From the NCBI GenBank assembly GCA_963579995.1, contig CAUZIY010000006.1, forward strand, positions 1 to 37,792: DNA of 37,792 nucleotides, read 5' to 3'. The DNA comes from UBA6626 sp963579995. GTDB taxonomy: Bacteria > Planctomycetota > Phycisphaerae > Phycisphaerales > Phycisphaeraceae. Shown piece after piece: positions 8,608 through 17,072 of this stretch (position 1 is the stretch's first letter; each line of letters starts with the position of its first letter). Position numbers and translations under genes: made by a program. Below the pieces are notes generated by a model, which worked only from the letters and a program-made list of their open reading frames with translations, did no database searches and had not been told where the DNA came from.

Positions 8608-9354
8608 ATGGCAGGCCATAGCAAATGGGCAAATATCAAGCATCGCAAGGCAAGGCAGGACGCTAAGCGTGGATCGCAATGGAGTAAGTGTGCGCGGGCG
8701 ATTATTGTTGCGGCCAAGAATGGCGGCCCCGATCCGGCAGGTAATCTCACCTTGAGATATGCCGTGGAGGAAGCCAAGGCGGTCAATATGCCCAAGGATA
8801 CAATCGCCAATGCGATCAAGAAGGGCAGCGGTGAACTGGAGGGCGAGTCTTACGAAAGTGCCGTCTATGAAGGGTATGGTCCACAAGGCGTGGCAGTCAT
8901 GTTGGAAATTTTGACCAACAACCGCAACCGCACAGCTGGTGAACTGCGAAAGATATTTGAAAAAGGGGGCGGTAATCTCGGCGCTACGGGCTGTGTGTCC
9001 TACCTGTTTGAACCCAAGGGGCAAGTGTTTATTGCCAAGGAGGGGGCCAGTGAAGACAAGGTCATGGACACTGCACTTGAAGCCGGTGCAGAGGATGTGA
9101 TTGACGATGGTGATTCATGGCGGATTCTCTCGTCACCAACTGATTTTATTACAGTGAAACAATCATTGGAGCAAGCCGAGTGGATCATTGAATCAGGTCA
9201 AATTGCTCAGATTCCCAGTAACACGATACGATGCGGCGGGGATGTGGCGCGAAAGGTACTCAACCTGCTTGAGGCCTTGGATGATCATGAAGATGTTCAG
9301 AAGGTGCACGCCAACTTTGATATTCCAGAGGAGGAGATGGCCAGCCTGCAATAG
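8608..9354 (+). CDS. yebC: YebC/PmpR/TACO1 family protein
   Basis: Full-length (248 residues) member of the YebC family. The N-terminus MAGHSKWANIKHRKARQDAKRG is cut short here; it shows the invariant GHSKWANIKHRK motif. Further family signatures are MPKDTIANAIKKGSG, YEGYGPQGVAV, NRNRTAGELRKIFEKGGGNLG and, near the end, the DALEDHEDVQ-type segment EALDDHEDVQKVHANF. Family members have been described as transcriptional regulators and, more recently, as ribosome-associated factors that help translation through proline-rich stretches. The sequence does not distinguish these roles. GGAGTGG precedes the ATG. It sits directly downstream of guaB. Confidence 0.95.
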   Translation: MAGHSKWANIKHRKARQDAKRGSQWSKCARAIIVAAKNGGPDPAGNLTLRYAVEEAKAVNMPKDTIANAIKKGSGELEGESYESAVYEGYGPQGVAVMLEILTNNRNRTAGELRKIFEKGGGNLGATGCVSYLFEPKGQVFIAKEGASEDKVMDTALEAGAEDVIDDGDSWRILSSPTDFITVKQSLEQAEWIIESGQIAQIPSNTIRCGGDVARKVLNLLEALDDHEDVQKVHANFDIPEEEMASLQ

Positions 9355-9436
9355 GGTTGGTGATATCAACGAATCCAAGCCATGCATCAAAGTTGGTCAG
9401 GGCTGTGCGGAGATGTGACTCTGGCCGGGTGGAAAA

Positions 9437-9721
9437 ATGGTACGTAGGACAATTTATTTCTCCGGTCGGGTGCAGGGGGTTGGTTTTCGTTATAACACGG
9501 CACGAATCGCCATTGGATATGAGGTGTCGGGTTTTGTGGAGAATTTCGCCGATGGGCGAGTTCAGGTGATTGTCGAAGGTTCCGGTCAGCAAGTTGATGC
9601 TTTCACATGCCACCTATGCGACCACATGAGTCAGTACATCTCTCAGCGGCAGTTACTGCATCATCCGGCGACTGGGGAGTTTGGCGACCCGGGTCCCCAG
9701 GCGTTTACGATCAGACGCTAA
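9437..9721 (+). CDS. acyP: Acylphosphatase
   Basis: Small (94-residue) cytoplasmic enzyme that hydrolyses the carboxyl-phosphate bond of acyl phosphates. It has the two family signatures: SGRVQGVGFRY, with the phosphate-binding loop and catalytic Arg (R18), and SGFVENFADGRVQV, with the catalytic Asn (N36). Length and order match the family. A GGGTGG site precedes the ATG. It is separated from yebC by 82 bp and from the TPR-alphaCTD gene by about 100 bp on the same strand. Confidence 0.93.
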   Translation: MVRRTIYFSGRVQGVGFRYNTARIAIGYEVSGFVENFADGRVQVIVEGSGQQVDAFTCHLCDHMSQYISQRQLLHHPATGEFGDPGPQAFTIRR

Positions 9722-9825
9722 ACCGTGGGGTGGTATTTGCATCCCAAGGTCCAACGCGCTATCCTTGGCGGCTCCTATAGCATATTTTCCCCACATAAGT
9801 ACTGTGATTGGAGAGGTTACTCGCA

Positions 9826-10773
9826 ATGAGTCAAATCCCTGGCACCGTGGTGATGGACAAGCAGGAGATCAAGGATACGGAAACTGCCAAACGATATTTC
9901 GATGCCGGCCAGCAGGCTGAGGCGGACGGAGATCGACTGGCTGCTATTGAGGCTTACGAGGCCGCGTTTACTGCGGACCCGGACGATGTGGGGAACTGTT
10001 TTCACTTGGCCTATAATCTCGATTTGGTTGGCGAGGAAGACGAAGCATTGCATTTATATGAACAGTCGGTTCAGCAGCCCAACCCCCCTCTCAACGCACT
10101 GATGAATCTTGCTGTGGTGTATGAAGATCGCGGCCAGTACACCAAGGCCGAGAGATGCATAGCCCAAGTGCTTGCCACTGACCCGAATCACCCGCGGGCA
10201 CGCCTGTTTATGAAAGACATTCGTGGCAGCAAGGAGATGATGATTGCCGACGAAACTGAAAAGTTGGTGGATCAGCAGCATGTGATGCTGGATATCCCGG
10301 TGACAGACTTCGACTTAAGCGTTCGGACACGCAACGCACTTCGCAAGATGGCACTGCGAACACTCGGCGACCTGTTAAGGGTTACGGAAGCAGATCTACG
10401 AAGCTATAAGAATATCGGTGAGAGTGGTTTGGATGAGATTAGATCGATGCTGGCTCAACGCGGTCTGCGTATGGGGCAGGCGGTTGAACAGCAGCAATAT
10501 TCCGCGACACAACAGGCGGTGTACGATCAGGCAAAAAGTGAAGCTGGATCAGATGCTGAATCATTGGGGCGATCGGTAGCAGAATTACAACTGTCCGTGC
10601 GGGCACGAAAAGCTCTGTCCCTACTGAATATTTCGTCCATTGGAGACCTCTGTATGCGGACAGAGGCAGAATTGATGGGGGTTAAGAATTTCGGGATGAC
10701 CAGCCTGTTTGAGATCAAGCAGAAGCTTGCGGATTTTGGCCTGGGGTTACGCACGCTAGACGATGATGCGTAG
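9826..10773 (+). CDS. TPR protein with two RNA polymerase alpha-CTD-like domains
   Basis: A 315-residue protein with three parts. Residues 20-130 are tetratricopeptide repeats (AKRYFDAGQQAEADGDRLAA, then ALHLYEQSVQ, ALMNLAVVYEDRGQY and ATDPNHPRARL). Residues about 155-214 and 249-308 are two copies of the RNA polymerase alpha C-terminal fold. Copy 1 has LSVRTRNALRK and YKNIGESGLDEI; copy 2 has LSVRARKALSLL and VKNFGMTSLFEI. Compared with E. coli alpha, Arg265 is kept in both copies (R167, R259), Asn268 only in copy 1 (N170), and Gly296 in both; Lys298 is replaced in both. There is no alpha N-terminal domain, so it cannot assemble as a core alpha subunit. A role at promoters or in RNA polymerase contacts is inference. 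The ATG follows GGAGAGG at good spacing. Confidence 0.85.
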   Translation: MSQIPGTVVMDKQEIKDTETAKRYFDAGQQAEADGDRLAAIEAYEAAFTADPDDVGNCFHLAYNLDLVGEEDEALHLYEQSVQQPNPPLNALMNLAVVYEDRGQYTKAERCIAQVLATDPNHPRARLFMKDIRGSKEMMIADETEKLVDQQHVMLDIPVTDFDLSVRTRNALRKMALRTLGDLLRVTEADLRSYKNIGESGLDEIRSMLAQRGLRMGQAVEQQQYSATQQAVYDQAKSEAGSDAESLGRSVAELQLSVRARKALSLLNISSIGDLCMRTEAELMGVKNFGMTSLFEIKQKLADFGLGLRTLDDDA

Positions 10774-10796
10774 CGTATGACCACAGGTGGTGTTCG

Positions 10797-11972
10797 TTAG
10801 TATGTTGGCATTGTCTGGTCGACTTCCTTGGCCCAAGCGGTGATCCCACCTGAGACATTGGTTGCATCAAGTCCTGCCTGTCGCATGAGTTCAACGGCAT
10901 GGGTGCTGCGGCCGCCAAGTTTGCAGTGGACCACGTATCGTTTGTTTGGATCAAACTGGGACAATTGTTCTGCGATCTGACCGAGCGGGATCAAACTGGC
11001 TGACCGGATATTGCAGATCTGGTGTTCGTGCGGTTCGCGGACGTCAATAAGTTCGAAATCCTCCTCGGCATCAATTGCAGCTTTGAGTTCTTGGACGCTA
11101 ATAGCTGGAATATCCTGGCCGTCTCGGATGATGGTAGTGGATTCTTCGCCCCGGATGCCACAGAACTGCTCGTAGTCAATTAACTCGGTGATGGATGGAT
11201 TGTCACCGCACACCGGGCACTTTGGGTCACGTCGGAGTCGGAACTCTTTGAAACTCATCGCCAGTGCATCGAAGCGCAGGAGTCGTCCAACCAGGTTTTT
11301 GCCTTGGTCAAGAATAAGTTTGATCGCTTCGGTTGCTTGGATTGTGCCAATAATGCCTGGGAGAATTCCAAGCACGCCACCTTCAGCACATGATGGTACC
11401 ATTCCGGGTGGTGGTGGGTCTGGATAAAGGCAACGGTAGCATGGTCCCTTGACGCGTGGGTCGAAAAGTGTGGCCTGTCCTTCAAACCGAAAGATGGACC
11501 CATATACATTTGGTTTTCCAAGCATTACGCATGCATCATTGACACAGTATCGTGTTGGGAAGTTGTCTGTCCCATCGATCACAATGTCGTAGTCATGAAT
11601 GATATCAAGGGCATTTTCAGAACTCAGGTGGACGTGGTGGGTCTCAATCTTGATGTGGGGGTTGGCCCCTTCCAGTCGAGCCTTGGCGGCGGTAAGTTTG
11701 TCTTGCCCGACATCCTGGGTGGAAAAAATAATCTGACGTTGTAGATTTGTAAGCTCCACCCGATCAAAGTCGACCAAGCCGATTCGTCCGATACCCGCTG
11801 CGGCTAGATACATCGATACCGGTGCACCCAAGCCGCCGGTTCCGATCATCAGGATACTTGCGGCCTTCAGCTTTTTCTGTCCCGTCAGCGTGACCTCTGG
11901 CAGGATCAGGTGTCGACTGTAACGTTGGATTTCTTCCTTCGATAGATCCGGGAGCTTTGCCGTCGTTGTCAT
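10797..11972 (-). CDS. moeB: MoeB/ThiF-type adenylyltransferase with C-terminal rhodanese domain
   Basis: E1-like enzyme that adenylates the C-terminal glycine of a sulfur-carrier protein (MoaD, ThiS or similar); the rhodanese domain supplies persulfide sulfur. The nucleotide loop is MIGTGGLGAPVS (residues 42-53), followed by RVELTNLQRQI, the adenylation segment DGTDNFPTRY, and zinc cysteines in CYRC (178-181) and CPVC (252-255). The conserved SCAEGGVLGI carries C195. The rhodanese domain spans about residues 285-388 with active-site C350 in HCKLGGRS. At 391 residues it has the length of the bacterial MoeB-rhodanese (MoeZ-type) fusion. The carrier protein is not in this window. It is third in a minus-strand row after the DUF2617-like gene and eda. 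Confidence 0.92.
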   Translation of the reverse strand: MTTTAKLPDLSKEEIQRYSRHLILPEVTLTGQKKLKAASILMIGTGGLGAPVSMYLAAAGIGRIGLVDFDRVELTNLQRQIIFSTQDVGQDKLTAAKARLEGANPHIKIETHHVHLSSENALDIIHDYDIVIDGTDNFPTRYCVNDACVMLGKPNVYGSIFRFEGQATLFDPRVKGPCYRCLYPDPPPPGMVPSCAEGGVLGILPGIIGTIQATEAIKLILDQGKNLVGRLLRFDALAMSFKEFRLRRDPKCPVCGDNPSITELIDYEQFCGIRGEESTTIIRDGQDIPAISVQELKAAIDAEEDFELIDVREPHEHQICNIRSASLIPLGQIAEQLSQFDPNKRYVVHCKLGGRSTHAVELMRQAGLDATNVSGGITAWAKEVDQTMPTY

Positions 11973-12086
11973 CTATGAATCTCCTCGCGGGCCAATTCGG
12001 CGTATGCCCAGTCGTCTTATGCGACCGTCATTCTACCTGCCCGAGGCTATTTGGCCTGTACGACTTCCGGTTTGGGCGGGTACTTG

Positions 12087-12743
12087 TTACTGTTCTCGAG
12101 CCTGTCTTACTCGATCAACGAGCTGTTTGGCGTGCTGGGTGAGGGCACTCCAGTCTCCTTGGAGTACCAAATCCTTGCGAACCAAGGCTGTCCCCAGTCC
12201 CAGGCATGTTGCTCCAGCATCCAGCCAGTCAACTACATTATCGACATTGACCCCGCCGGTCGGCATGAGGTGTAGTTGGGGCATTGGTGCCAGTATTTCC
12301 TTGAGATAGCGGGGCCCTAACTGGCTGGCGGGGAAAATCTTGACAATATCCCCACCATTTTGCCAAGCAGTAAGTATTTCAGTTGGTGTTAAGGCACCGG
12401 GAATGGCCGGCAGGCCGTATCTGTGTGCCATTTCCACGACCTTGGCACAGTAGGTGGGCGAGACAATGAATTGTGCACCGGCAAGAATCGCTGCACGGGC
12501 GGTTTCTGCATCTAGGACGCTACCAACCCCCACCAGATGATCGTCGCCAAGTTTGTCGACTGCCTGGCCGAGAATCTCCAGGGCGCCCGGCGTGGTCATG
12601 GTGACTTCGCAAGCGAATACACCACCGTCACGCATTGCACGGCATACATCAACAAACTGGCCAGCATCATCAGTCCGAAAGATCGCAATGATTCCCGCTG
12701 ATTCCAGTCGCTCGATGATAGCAGTGCGACTCAGTTTAGACAT
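12087..12743 (-). CDS. eda: KDPG/KHG aldolase
   Basis: Class I aldolase of 218 residues that splits 2-keto-3-deoxy-6-phosphogluconate (or 4-hydroxy-2-oxoglutarate) into pyruvate and an aldehyde, the last step of the Entner-Doudoroff route and of uronate breakdown. The Schiff-base lysine is K135 in GDIVKIFPAS. The catalytic Glu is E46 in CEVTMTTPGA. GAQFIVSP, IPGALTPTEI and MPTGGVNVDN complete the barrel signature. No edd is visible nearby. In planctomycetes such genes often serve polysaccharide-derived sugar acids, but that is inference here. The start ATG is 57 bp after the DUF2617-like stop. Confidence 0.94.
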   Translation of the reverse strand: MSKLSRTAIIERLESAGIIAIFRTDDAGQFVDVCRAMRDGGVFACEVTMTTPGALEILGQAVDKLGDDHLVGVGSVLDAETARAAILAGAQFIVSPTYCAKVVEMAHRYGLPAIPGALTPTEILTAWQNGGDIVKIFPASQLGPRYLKEILAPMPQLHLMPTGGVNVDNVVDWLDAGATCLGLGTALVRKDLVLQGDWSALTQHAKQLVDRVRQAREQ

Positions 12744-12800
12744 GGATTTGCCTGATGGTCGGTACGTTATACGGCTTTGGATCCGCAGTAACAGACTGGC

Positions 12801-13346
12801 CTAGCAGACCTCGAAGATCGATTGGGTTCGCAGGACAAGACCACCGATACCTGAGAGGTGGTAGCTTTGAACGTGCAACTCCTTCTTGAATGTTTGCACG
12901 TCAAGCAGTGAGAGACAGTTGGCATCTTCGTTATCGGTCCATGCGTGAAACAGAGAATCGGTTTCGGTGGCGAAGTCCATCATTTCACGATACGTTGCCC
13001 TGTAAAGATTGTCCGTCAGAAACTCTGTTTGGATTGTGGTGACGAAACCTATTCGGTCATCACGGGGGTGCTCATATTCTTTCTCACCCAGACAGGGCAA
13101 CGCACTGACCAAGCCATGTTCTGGCAGGTGGTCAGCATTGTCTACGACAGCTTCGGTCATGACATGCCCCTCAGTCTGAAAACGGACCACATGGCCGGCA
13201 CGGCAGATCCACATTTCGCCCTCATAATCGCCATGTCGCTGCAGATTACGCCCCTCAAGTTTGAACAGCTCAGGGTGCAAAGCACGCTTATAGACCATTA
13301 ATCGGCAAGTCGACTTTGTGGAAGAAGATTTATGGCTGACGCTCAT
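12801..13346 (-). CDS. Hypothetical protein, possibly DUF2617-like
   Basis: A 181-residue soluble protein without signal peptide or membrane segments. It contains VYKRALHPELFKLEGR, which resembles the RPLHPELF start of DUF2617 proteins as I remember them, and continues with GEMWICRAGHVVRF and several acidic segments. The family has no established function. An alternative ATG 17 codons in (MVYKRALHPELF) would match that family start better, but GGGA lies upstream of the first ATG. It is first in a same-strand row with eda and moeB, which suggests co-transcription. The link to DUF2617 is recollection, not alignment. Confidence 0.6.
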   Translation of the reverse strand: MSVSHKSSSTKSTCRLMVYKRALHPELFKLEGRNLQRHGDYEGEMWICRAGHVVRFQTEGHVMTEAVVDNADHLPEHGLVSALPCLGEKEYEHPRDDRIGFVTTIQTEFLTDNLYRATYREMMDFATETDSLFHAWTDNEDANCLSLLDVQTFKKELHVQSYHLSGIGGLVLRTQSIFEVC

Positions 13347-13506
13347 GAATTATTTATCCCAAGGCTCGCGGATTACGTTTTGTTTCCCAAGATCGAAAGC
13401 CTCGTATTATAGCATGAATACCTAAATTTCAAAGCCTTAAAAGGTGATTTTTCAATATTTGTTTTCCTTATTCCACTTCCATAAGTTGAGTTACCGATAA
13501 CAATGC

Positions 13507-15402
13507 GTGGTGTCATTACCATCTCATCCGCTGATTTTGACTCATCTAGTCGGCATCGCGTCCACTTCAGTGGACCGAGCCCTGGCTGCGGCTTTGCCAA
13601 CGGCGGATTTGGTTTCTGTGCGGCACATTGCCCACCTAATTCTTCAGCGTGGTGACCCGCCCAGCCTGGTCTCGCTCATCATGTATTTTGACCAGTTGTC
13701 CGATGAGCTCCAGGACGAGTTGATCGGCTCTGTCACGGAACTATATGGCCCCATGCGTCAGGCGGTTCAGGTGCATGATGGTCGAGGCCCGGCCAATGTG
13801 GTTGAAATCATACGGCGAGCCCGGGCTGGCCGTTTGGCTTACCTTGTGCTCGACCAGTTGGTGCATGGTCTTGAGCCGCAGTTGCGGATAGATGCGGCCA
13901 CATGTCTGCTTCAGTTAGCTCAGTGGTGTGTTGAACCAGGACAATCCGGGTGTGATCCGGCCACGGTTGGTTATGTACGCAACGCCATGGAAAAGGCGGC
14001 GAGTTGTTATGCCAGCCACCGGCAGAACAGCGTTTTGCTAGCGATGGCTGTTCTCGCACCATGTCCGATGCAACAGTGGCTTGGCCCATTAGGACACAGG
14101 CATAATGCGGTTTTGGATCAGCTTCGGGTTCAACTTCAGCGTGCCCACTGGCCGCAGTTACGCCAAGCCATGTTTGCATGGGTTGTCCACCCATTGCTGT
14201 CGCAGCATGTACTGGTCGGTATTCGTCAGGCCGTATCCAAGGGCCACCTACCGGATCTGCTTTTGAACGCGCATTTGCTTATCGATCATCGAGTAGTCGT
14301 GAAGCTTTCAAAGCTTCGAACTGCAGATCGTCTTGTTCCAACGGAGTTGGCTCAATGGCCATCCGATCATGATTGCGGCCTGGTACGGTGGATTGCGGCA
14401 CTGCCATTGGGTTGTGTACATAAGATCCGGTACCTTTCTCAATTGACTCAACTGCCAAGTCGGCTGGCCCGGTTAATTGCATTACGTGAATTAATGCGGA
14501 TCAGGGGTAAGGACTTGGAGTTTGCAAACCAGGCGATCAGTCAGTTTTGTCTGGATAAAGATGTGATATTGGCGCGCATTGCCCTGCGACATCTACTTTG
14601 TTGTCGATGGTCTGGGGTGCCGATGGCCCTGTTGCAACTGATCAATAGCCAGCACGCAGCTTTACAGCAACTGGCCGTAAACCAACTTGCCACCTGGGGT
14701 TTTGAAAGGCTTTGGCTTTCCTGGTCGAAGTTGAATCGGGAGCAGCAACTCCATGCCGGTCGTGCTCTTATCAAGATCGATCCAACTTTTCATCAGGCGC
14801 TGGGTCGCAAGCTTGTGGATTCTGATCGTAGCGAACGGCTGCGGGCAATGGTCATGATTAACGCCCTTAACCAGGGCGACTTCTTCGAAAAGACCCTTGG
14901 CTTGATGGTGAAGGATCAAGATCCGCGTATTACCTCTGCGGCGGTCCGTACACTTGGGTCATCATCTTCTACGGGCAGCATCAAGGCACTTACCCAAGCA
15001 TTGTCCCATGATAATCCGCGTGTGCGTGCCAATGCCGTTGAGGCATTGGGTGAACAGGGTAAGATGGATTGCAGCCAACAGTTGATTCGTATGGCCAAGT
15101 CTGAGTCCAATCGCGTTCGTGCTAATGCGATCAGGGCGCTGTTGCAATGGCGAACCGGCGAGGCAGTGTCCGCTCTTGGGGAAATGCTTCAAGACCACCG
15201 GGCAAAACATCGAATCAGTGCTCTCTGGCTTGTCGAATCATTGGGTTTGATCAGTTCAGCAGGGGCAGTTGCCGAAATGTCCATCACGGATCGAGATCCT
15301 TGGGTCAAAAAACGTGCTGGTCGAGTGGTTCAACATCTCATTAAAACAATGCAGGCGTCTGGTCCAGTATTTCGCGAGCGTAAGTCTTTTATAAAGAATT
15401 GA
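13507..15402 (+). CDS. HEAT-repeat protein
   Basis: A 631-residue alpha-helical protein. The C-terminal third (about residues 458-612) has recognisable HEAT-like repeats: DPRITSAAVRTLG, NPRVRANAVEALGEQG, SNRVRANAIRALLQW and HRISALWLVESLG. The N-terminal 450 residues are helix- and leucine-rich but more divergent. No catalytic motif, signal peptide or membrane segment is visible. HEAT arrays act as protein-binding scaffolds; the partner is unknown. The start is GTG, because a stop codon lies three codons upstream in frame and the nearby ATG at 13503 is in another frame. A small membrane-protein gene begins 9 bp after its stop, so the two probably work together. Confidence 0.75.
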   Translation: MVSLPSHPLILTHLVGIASTSVDRALAAALPTADLVSVRHIAHLILQRGDPPSLVSLIMYFDQLSDELQDELIGSVTELYGPMRQAVQVHDGRGPANVVEIIRRARAGRLAYLVLDQLVHGLEPQLRIDAATCLLQLAQWCVEPGQSGCDPATVGYVRNAMEKAASCYASHRQNSVLLAMAVLAPCPMQQWLGPLGHRHNAVLDQLRVQLQRAHWPQLRQAMFAWVVHPLLSQHVLVGIRQAVSKGHLPDLLLNAHLLIDHRVVVKLSKLRTADRLVPTELAQWPSDHDCGLVRWIAALPLGCVHKIRYLSQLTQLPSRLARLIALRELMRIRGKDLEFANQAISQFCLDKDVILARIALRHLLCCRWSGVPMALLQLINSQHAALQQLAVNQLATWGFERLWLSWSKLNREQQLHAGRALIKIDPTFHQALGRKLVDSDRSERLRAMVMINALNQGDFFEKTLGLMVKDQDPRITSAAVRTLGSSSSTGSIKALTQALSHDNPRVRANAVEALGEQGKMDCSQQLIRMAKSESNRVRANAIRALLQWRTGEAVSALGEMLQDHRAKHRISALWLVESLGLISSAGAVAEMSITDRDPWVKKRAGRVVQHLIKTMQASGPVFRERKSFIKN

Positions 15403-15411
15403 GGCCTACCG

Positions 15412-15831
15412 GTGAGTGGAACCCTGTTACTTTTACGATCAGAACCCTGGCGATTGTCGGATATTGTCGATCATTGGGGGGCTCGTGGGGGCCACATCAT
15501 TCCCCTTCAGGGGTTGTGTCTGGCACTGGGTGTTATGGTGTTGCTATTGGGGGGACTCTGGTTGTGGCGTACCATTGAGCATCAGCGGCATGACCCACCG
15601 GTGTTACTGGTTTTTCATCGGGTTGCGAGGTCCATGTCGCTCAGCTTGGTTGAGCAATGGGTTCTAGTACGCATTACCTGGCATGAATCCCTACCATCAC
15701 CATTGACGCTAATGTGTTCACCGGCGACATTCAACTTTCATGCCGACCGGTACGCGCAATCGGTGTCCAAGAGAACTGCGATCCATGATGCACGGCATCT
15801 GGTATCTCTTCGTGTCAAGTTGTTCAACTGA
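15412..15831 (+). CDS. Small membrane-anchored hypothetical protein
   Basis: A 139-residue protein with one transmembrane segment at about residues 33-53 (LCLALGVMVLLLGGLWLW) flanked by soluble parts on both sides. I do not recognise a family. It starts at GTG, with GAGG a few bases upstream, 9 bp after the HEAT-repeat gene, which supports translational coupling. A second open frame starts at 15416 in another phase and is shorter with no protein character. The C-terminal half (SLVEQWVLVRITWHE and later) could form a small soluble domain. Confidence 0.6.
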   Translation: MSGTLLLLRSEPWRLSDIVDHWGARGGHIIPLQGLCLALGVMVLLLGGLWLWRTIEHQRHDPPVLLVFHRVARSMSLSLVEQWVLVRITWHESLPSPLTLMCSPATFNFHADRYAQSVSKRTAIHDARHLVSLRVKLFN

Positions 15832-15880
15832 TGTCCAGCTGCCTGGTGCCCCAGGTGTCATTTAATTGTGGATGGTTTCG

Positions 15881-16456
15881 ATGGGTCTCGAGATTGAAGC
15901 CAAGATGCGGTTGCTTGATTGTCCGAGGCTTGAGTCTTGTCTTGTAGAGATCGGTGCCCGGCGTTCATTAGTGATAGATGAAACGAACCGCTATTTCGAT
16001 ACGCCGGAACTTGCGCTTTATAACCGCGGTGAAGGCCTGAGGGTTCGAACCGAGGAATATGCAGGCAGCAACGATTCGGTTACGGTCATCACGCATAAGG
16101 GGCCGCGACTGTCAGCCGCACTTAAAGTGCGTCATGAGGTGCAGGTGCAGGTTGTCAATTGCGATCATGCAGTGCAATTGCTTGGGGTGCTTGGCTATCA
16201 GCAACATCTGATGTTCGAAAAACGTCGTCACCGTTGGCGCTTGGAAGACTGCTTGGTGGAAATTGATTCGCTGCCCGAACTCGGCGACTTTGTGGAAATT
16301 GAGGGTCCTAGTGAATCTCGTGTATACGATGTCCGCAGCCAATTGGTCCTGGATGACCATCCATTCATCCAGGAAAGTTACGCCTCCTTGGTGGTGGCCT
16401 ATTTGAAGAGCCAGGAAGGTGTGCTGGATAGCCTCGCGTTCGACTCTCTGTCATAG
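15881..16456 (+). CDS. CYTH-domain protein (class IV adenylate cyclase / thiamine triphosphatase-like)
   Basis: The 191-residue CYTH fold forms a beta-barrel tunnel that binds polyphosphate-containing substrates with divalent metal. The N-terminal EIEAK signature is at residues 4-8. It is followed by ETNRYFDTPELAL, the basic strand GLRVRTEE, ITHKGP, RHEVQV and KRRHRWRLEDCLVEIDSL, in the order of CyaB/ThTPase proteins. Substrate could be ATP, thiamine triphosphate or tripolyphosphate and cannot be told from sequence. I chose the ATG at MGLEIEAK because GGATGG precedes it and it places EIEAK at the usual distance; two in-frame ATGs lie 3 and 5 codons upstream. Confidence 0.85.
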   Translation: MGLEIEAKMRLLDCPRLESCLVEIGARRSLVIDETNRYFDTPELALYNRGEGLRVRTEEYAGSNDSVTVITHKGPRLSAALKVRHEVQVQVVNCDHAVQLLGVLGYQQHLMFEKRRHRWRLEDCLVEIDSLPELGDFVEIEGPSESRVYDVRSQLVLDDHPFIQESYASLVVAYLKSQEGVLDSLAFDSLS

Positions 16457-16623
16457 TTGATTGCGAATGATGGATTGAAGCGAGAGCGAGTTCCCGTTCC
16501 TGCGTGGCGAGTTTGGGCTCCGTGGGTATTGGATTTTGGCCTTATGCGAATTGCATCGGTCTAAGGCACCGCCTACACTCCGATACGCCACTGTGTTTTG
16601 GTGGCTTGCCAAGGGTGACGACG

Positions 16624-17004
16624 TTGCGTTTTGAACTAATAGATCGGGTGCTGGAACGCGAGGACAACCGATTGGTTGGGATTAAATGTCTCAGCAGTGC
16701 AGAGGAATATCTGGCAGATCATTTTCCTGGATTTGCTGTTTTCCCAGGCGTTCTCATGCTTGAGGCCCTGGTTCAGGCTGGACGGTTATTGCTCGACGAA
16801 TCGGCCAACGGTCAGCCATTAGTTCTGTGTGAGGCACGCAATATCCGATACGGCCAAATGGTTCGGCCGGGGCAGACTCTCAGGGTCGAGGTGAAGGTTC
16901 GCAAGCAGACCGACATGGGTTGGGATCTAGACGGACGCGGTACCGTAGGTGGCGAGGTTGCCCTGGGAGGGCGATTTGCCCTCAAGCCACTGGTGGCAGC
17001 GTGA
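16624..17004 (+). CDS. FabZ-like 3-hydroxyacyl-ACP dehydratase (copy 1 of pair)
   Basis: Hot-dog fold dehydratase that removes water from 3-hydroxyacyl-ACP to give the trans-2-enoyl product. It carries the FabZ active site DHFPGFAVFPGVLMLEALVQ, with catalytic H33 and acidic partner E47 at the normal 14-residue spacing. With the TTG start it is 126 residues. I chose TTG (MRFELIDRVLE) because AAGGG lies 8 bases upstream and the family begins there. GTG at 16615 and GTG at 16504 are alternatives, the latter adding 40 residues of no family character. It is followed by an ACP gene and a second dehydratase gene. Confidence 0.82.
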   Translation: MRFELIDRVLEREDNRLVGIKCLSSAEEYLADHFPGFAVFPGVLMLEALVQAGRLLLDESANGQPLVLCEARNIRYGQMVRPGQTLRVEVKVRKQTDMGWDLDGRGTVGGEVALGGRFALKPLVAA

Positions 17005-17072
17005 TTATGATTAATCGTAAGAACTACCATGCAACGTGACTAGGTGTCGTTCGACACGGAGTATTTCGTATC

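Noticed and set aside
16043..16060. GGTTCGAACC as a tRNA T-arm
   Set aside because: It is inside the CYTH gene and no acceptor or anticodon stem surrounds it.
16504..16623. Extended N-terminus of the first dehydratase from GTG at 16504
   Set aside because: The extra 40 residues have no family similarity or signal peptide, and a TTG with AAGGG upstream sits at the expected start.
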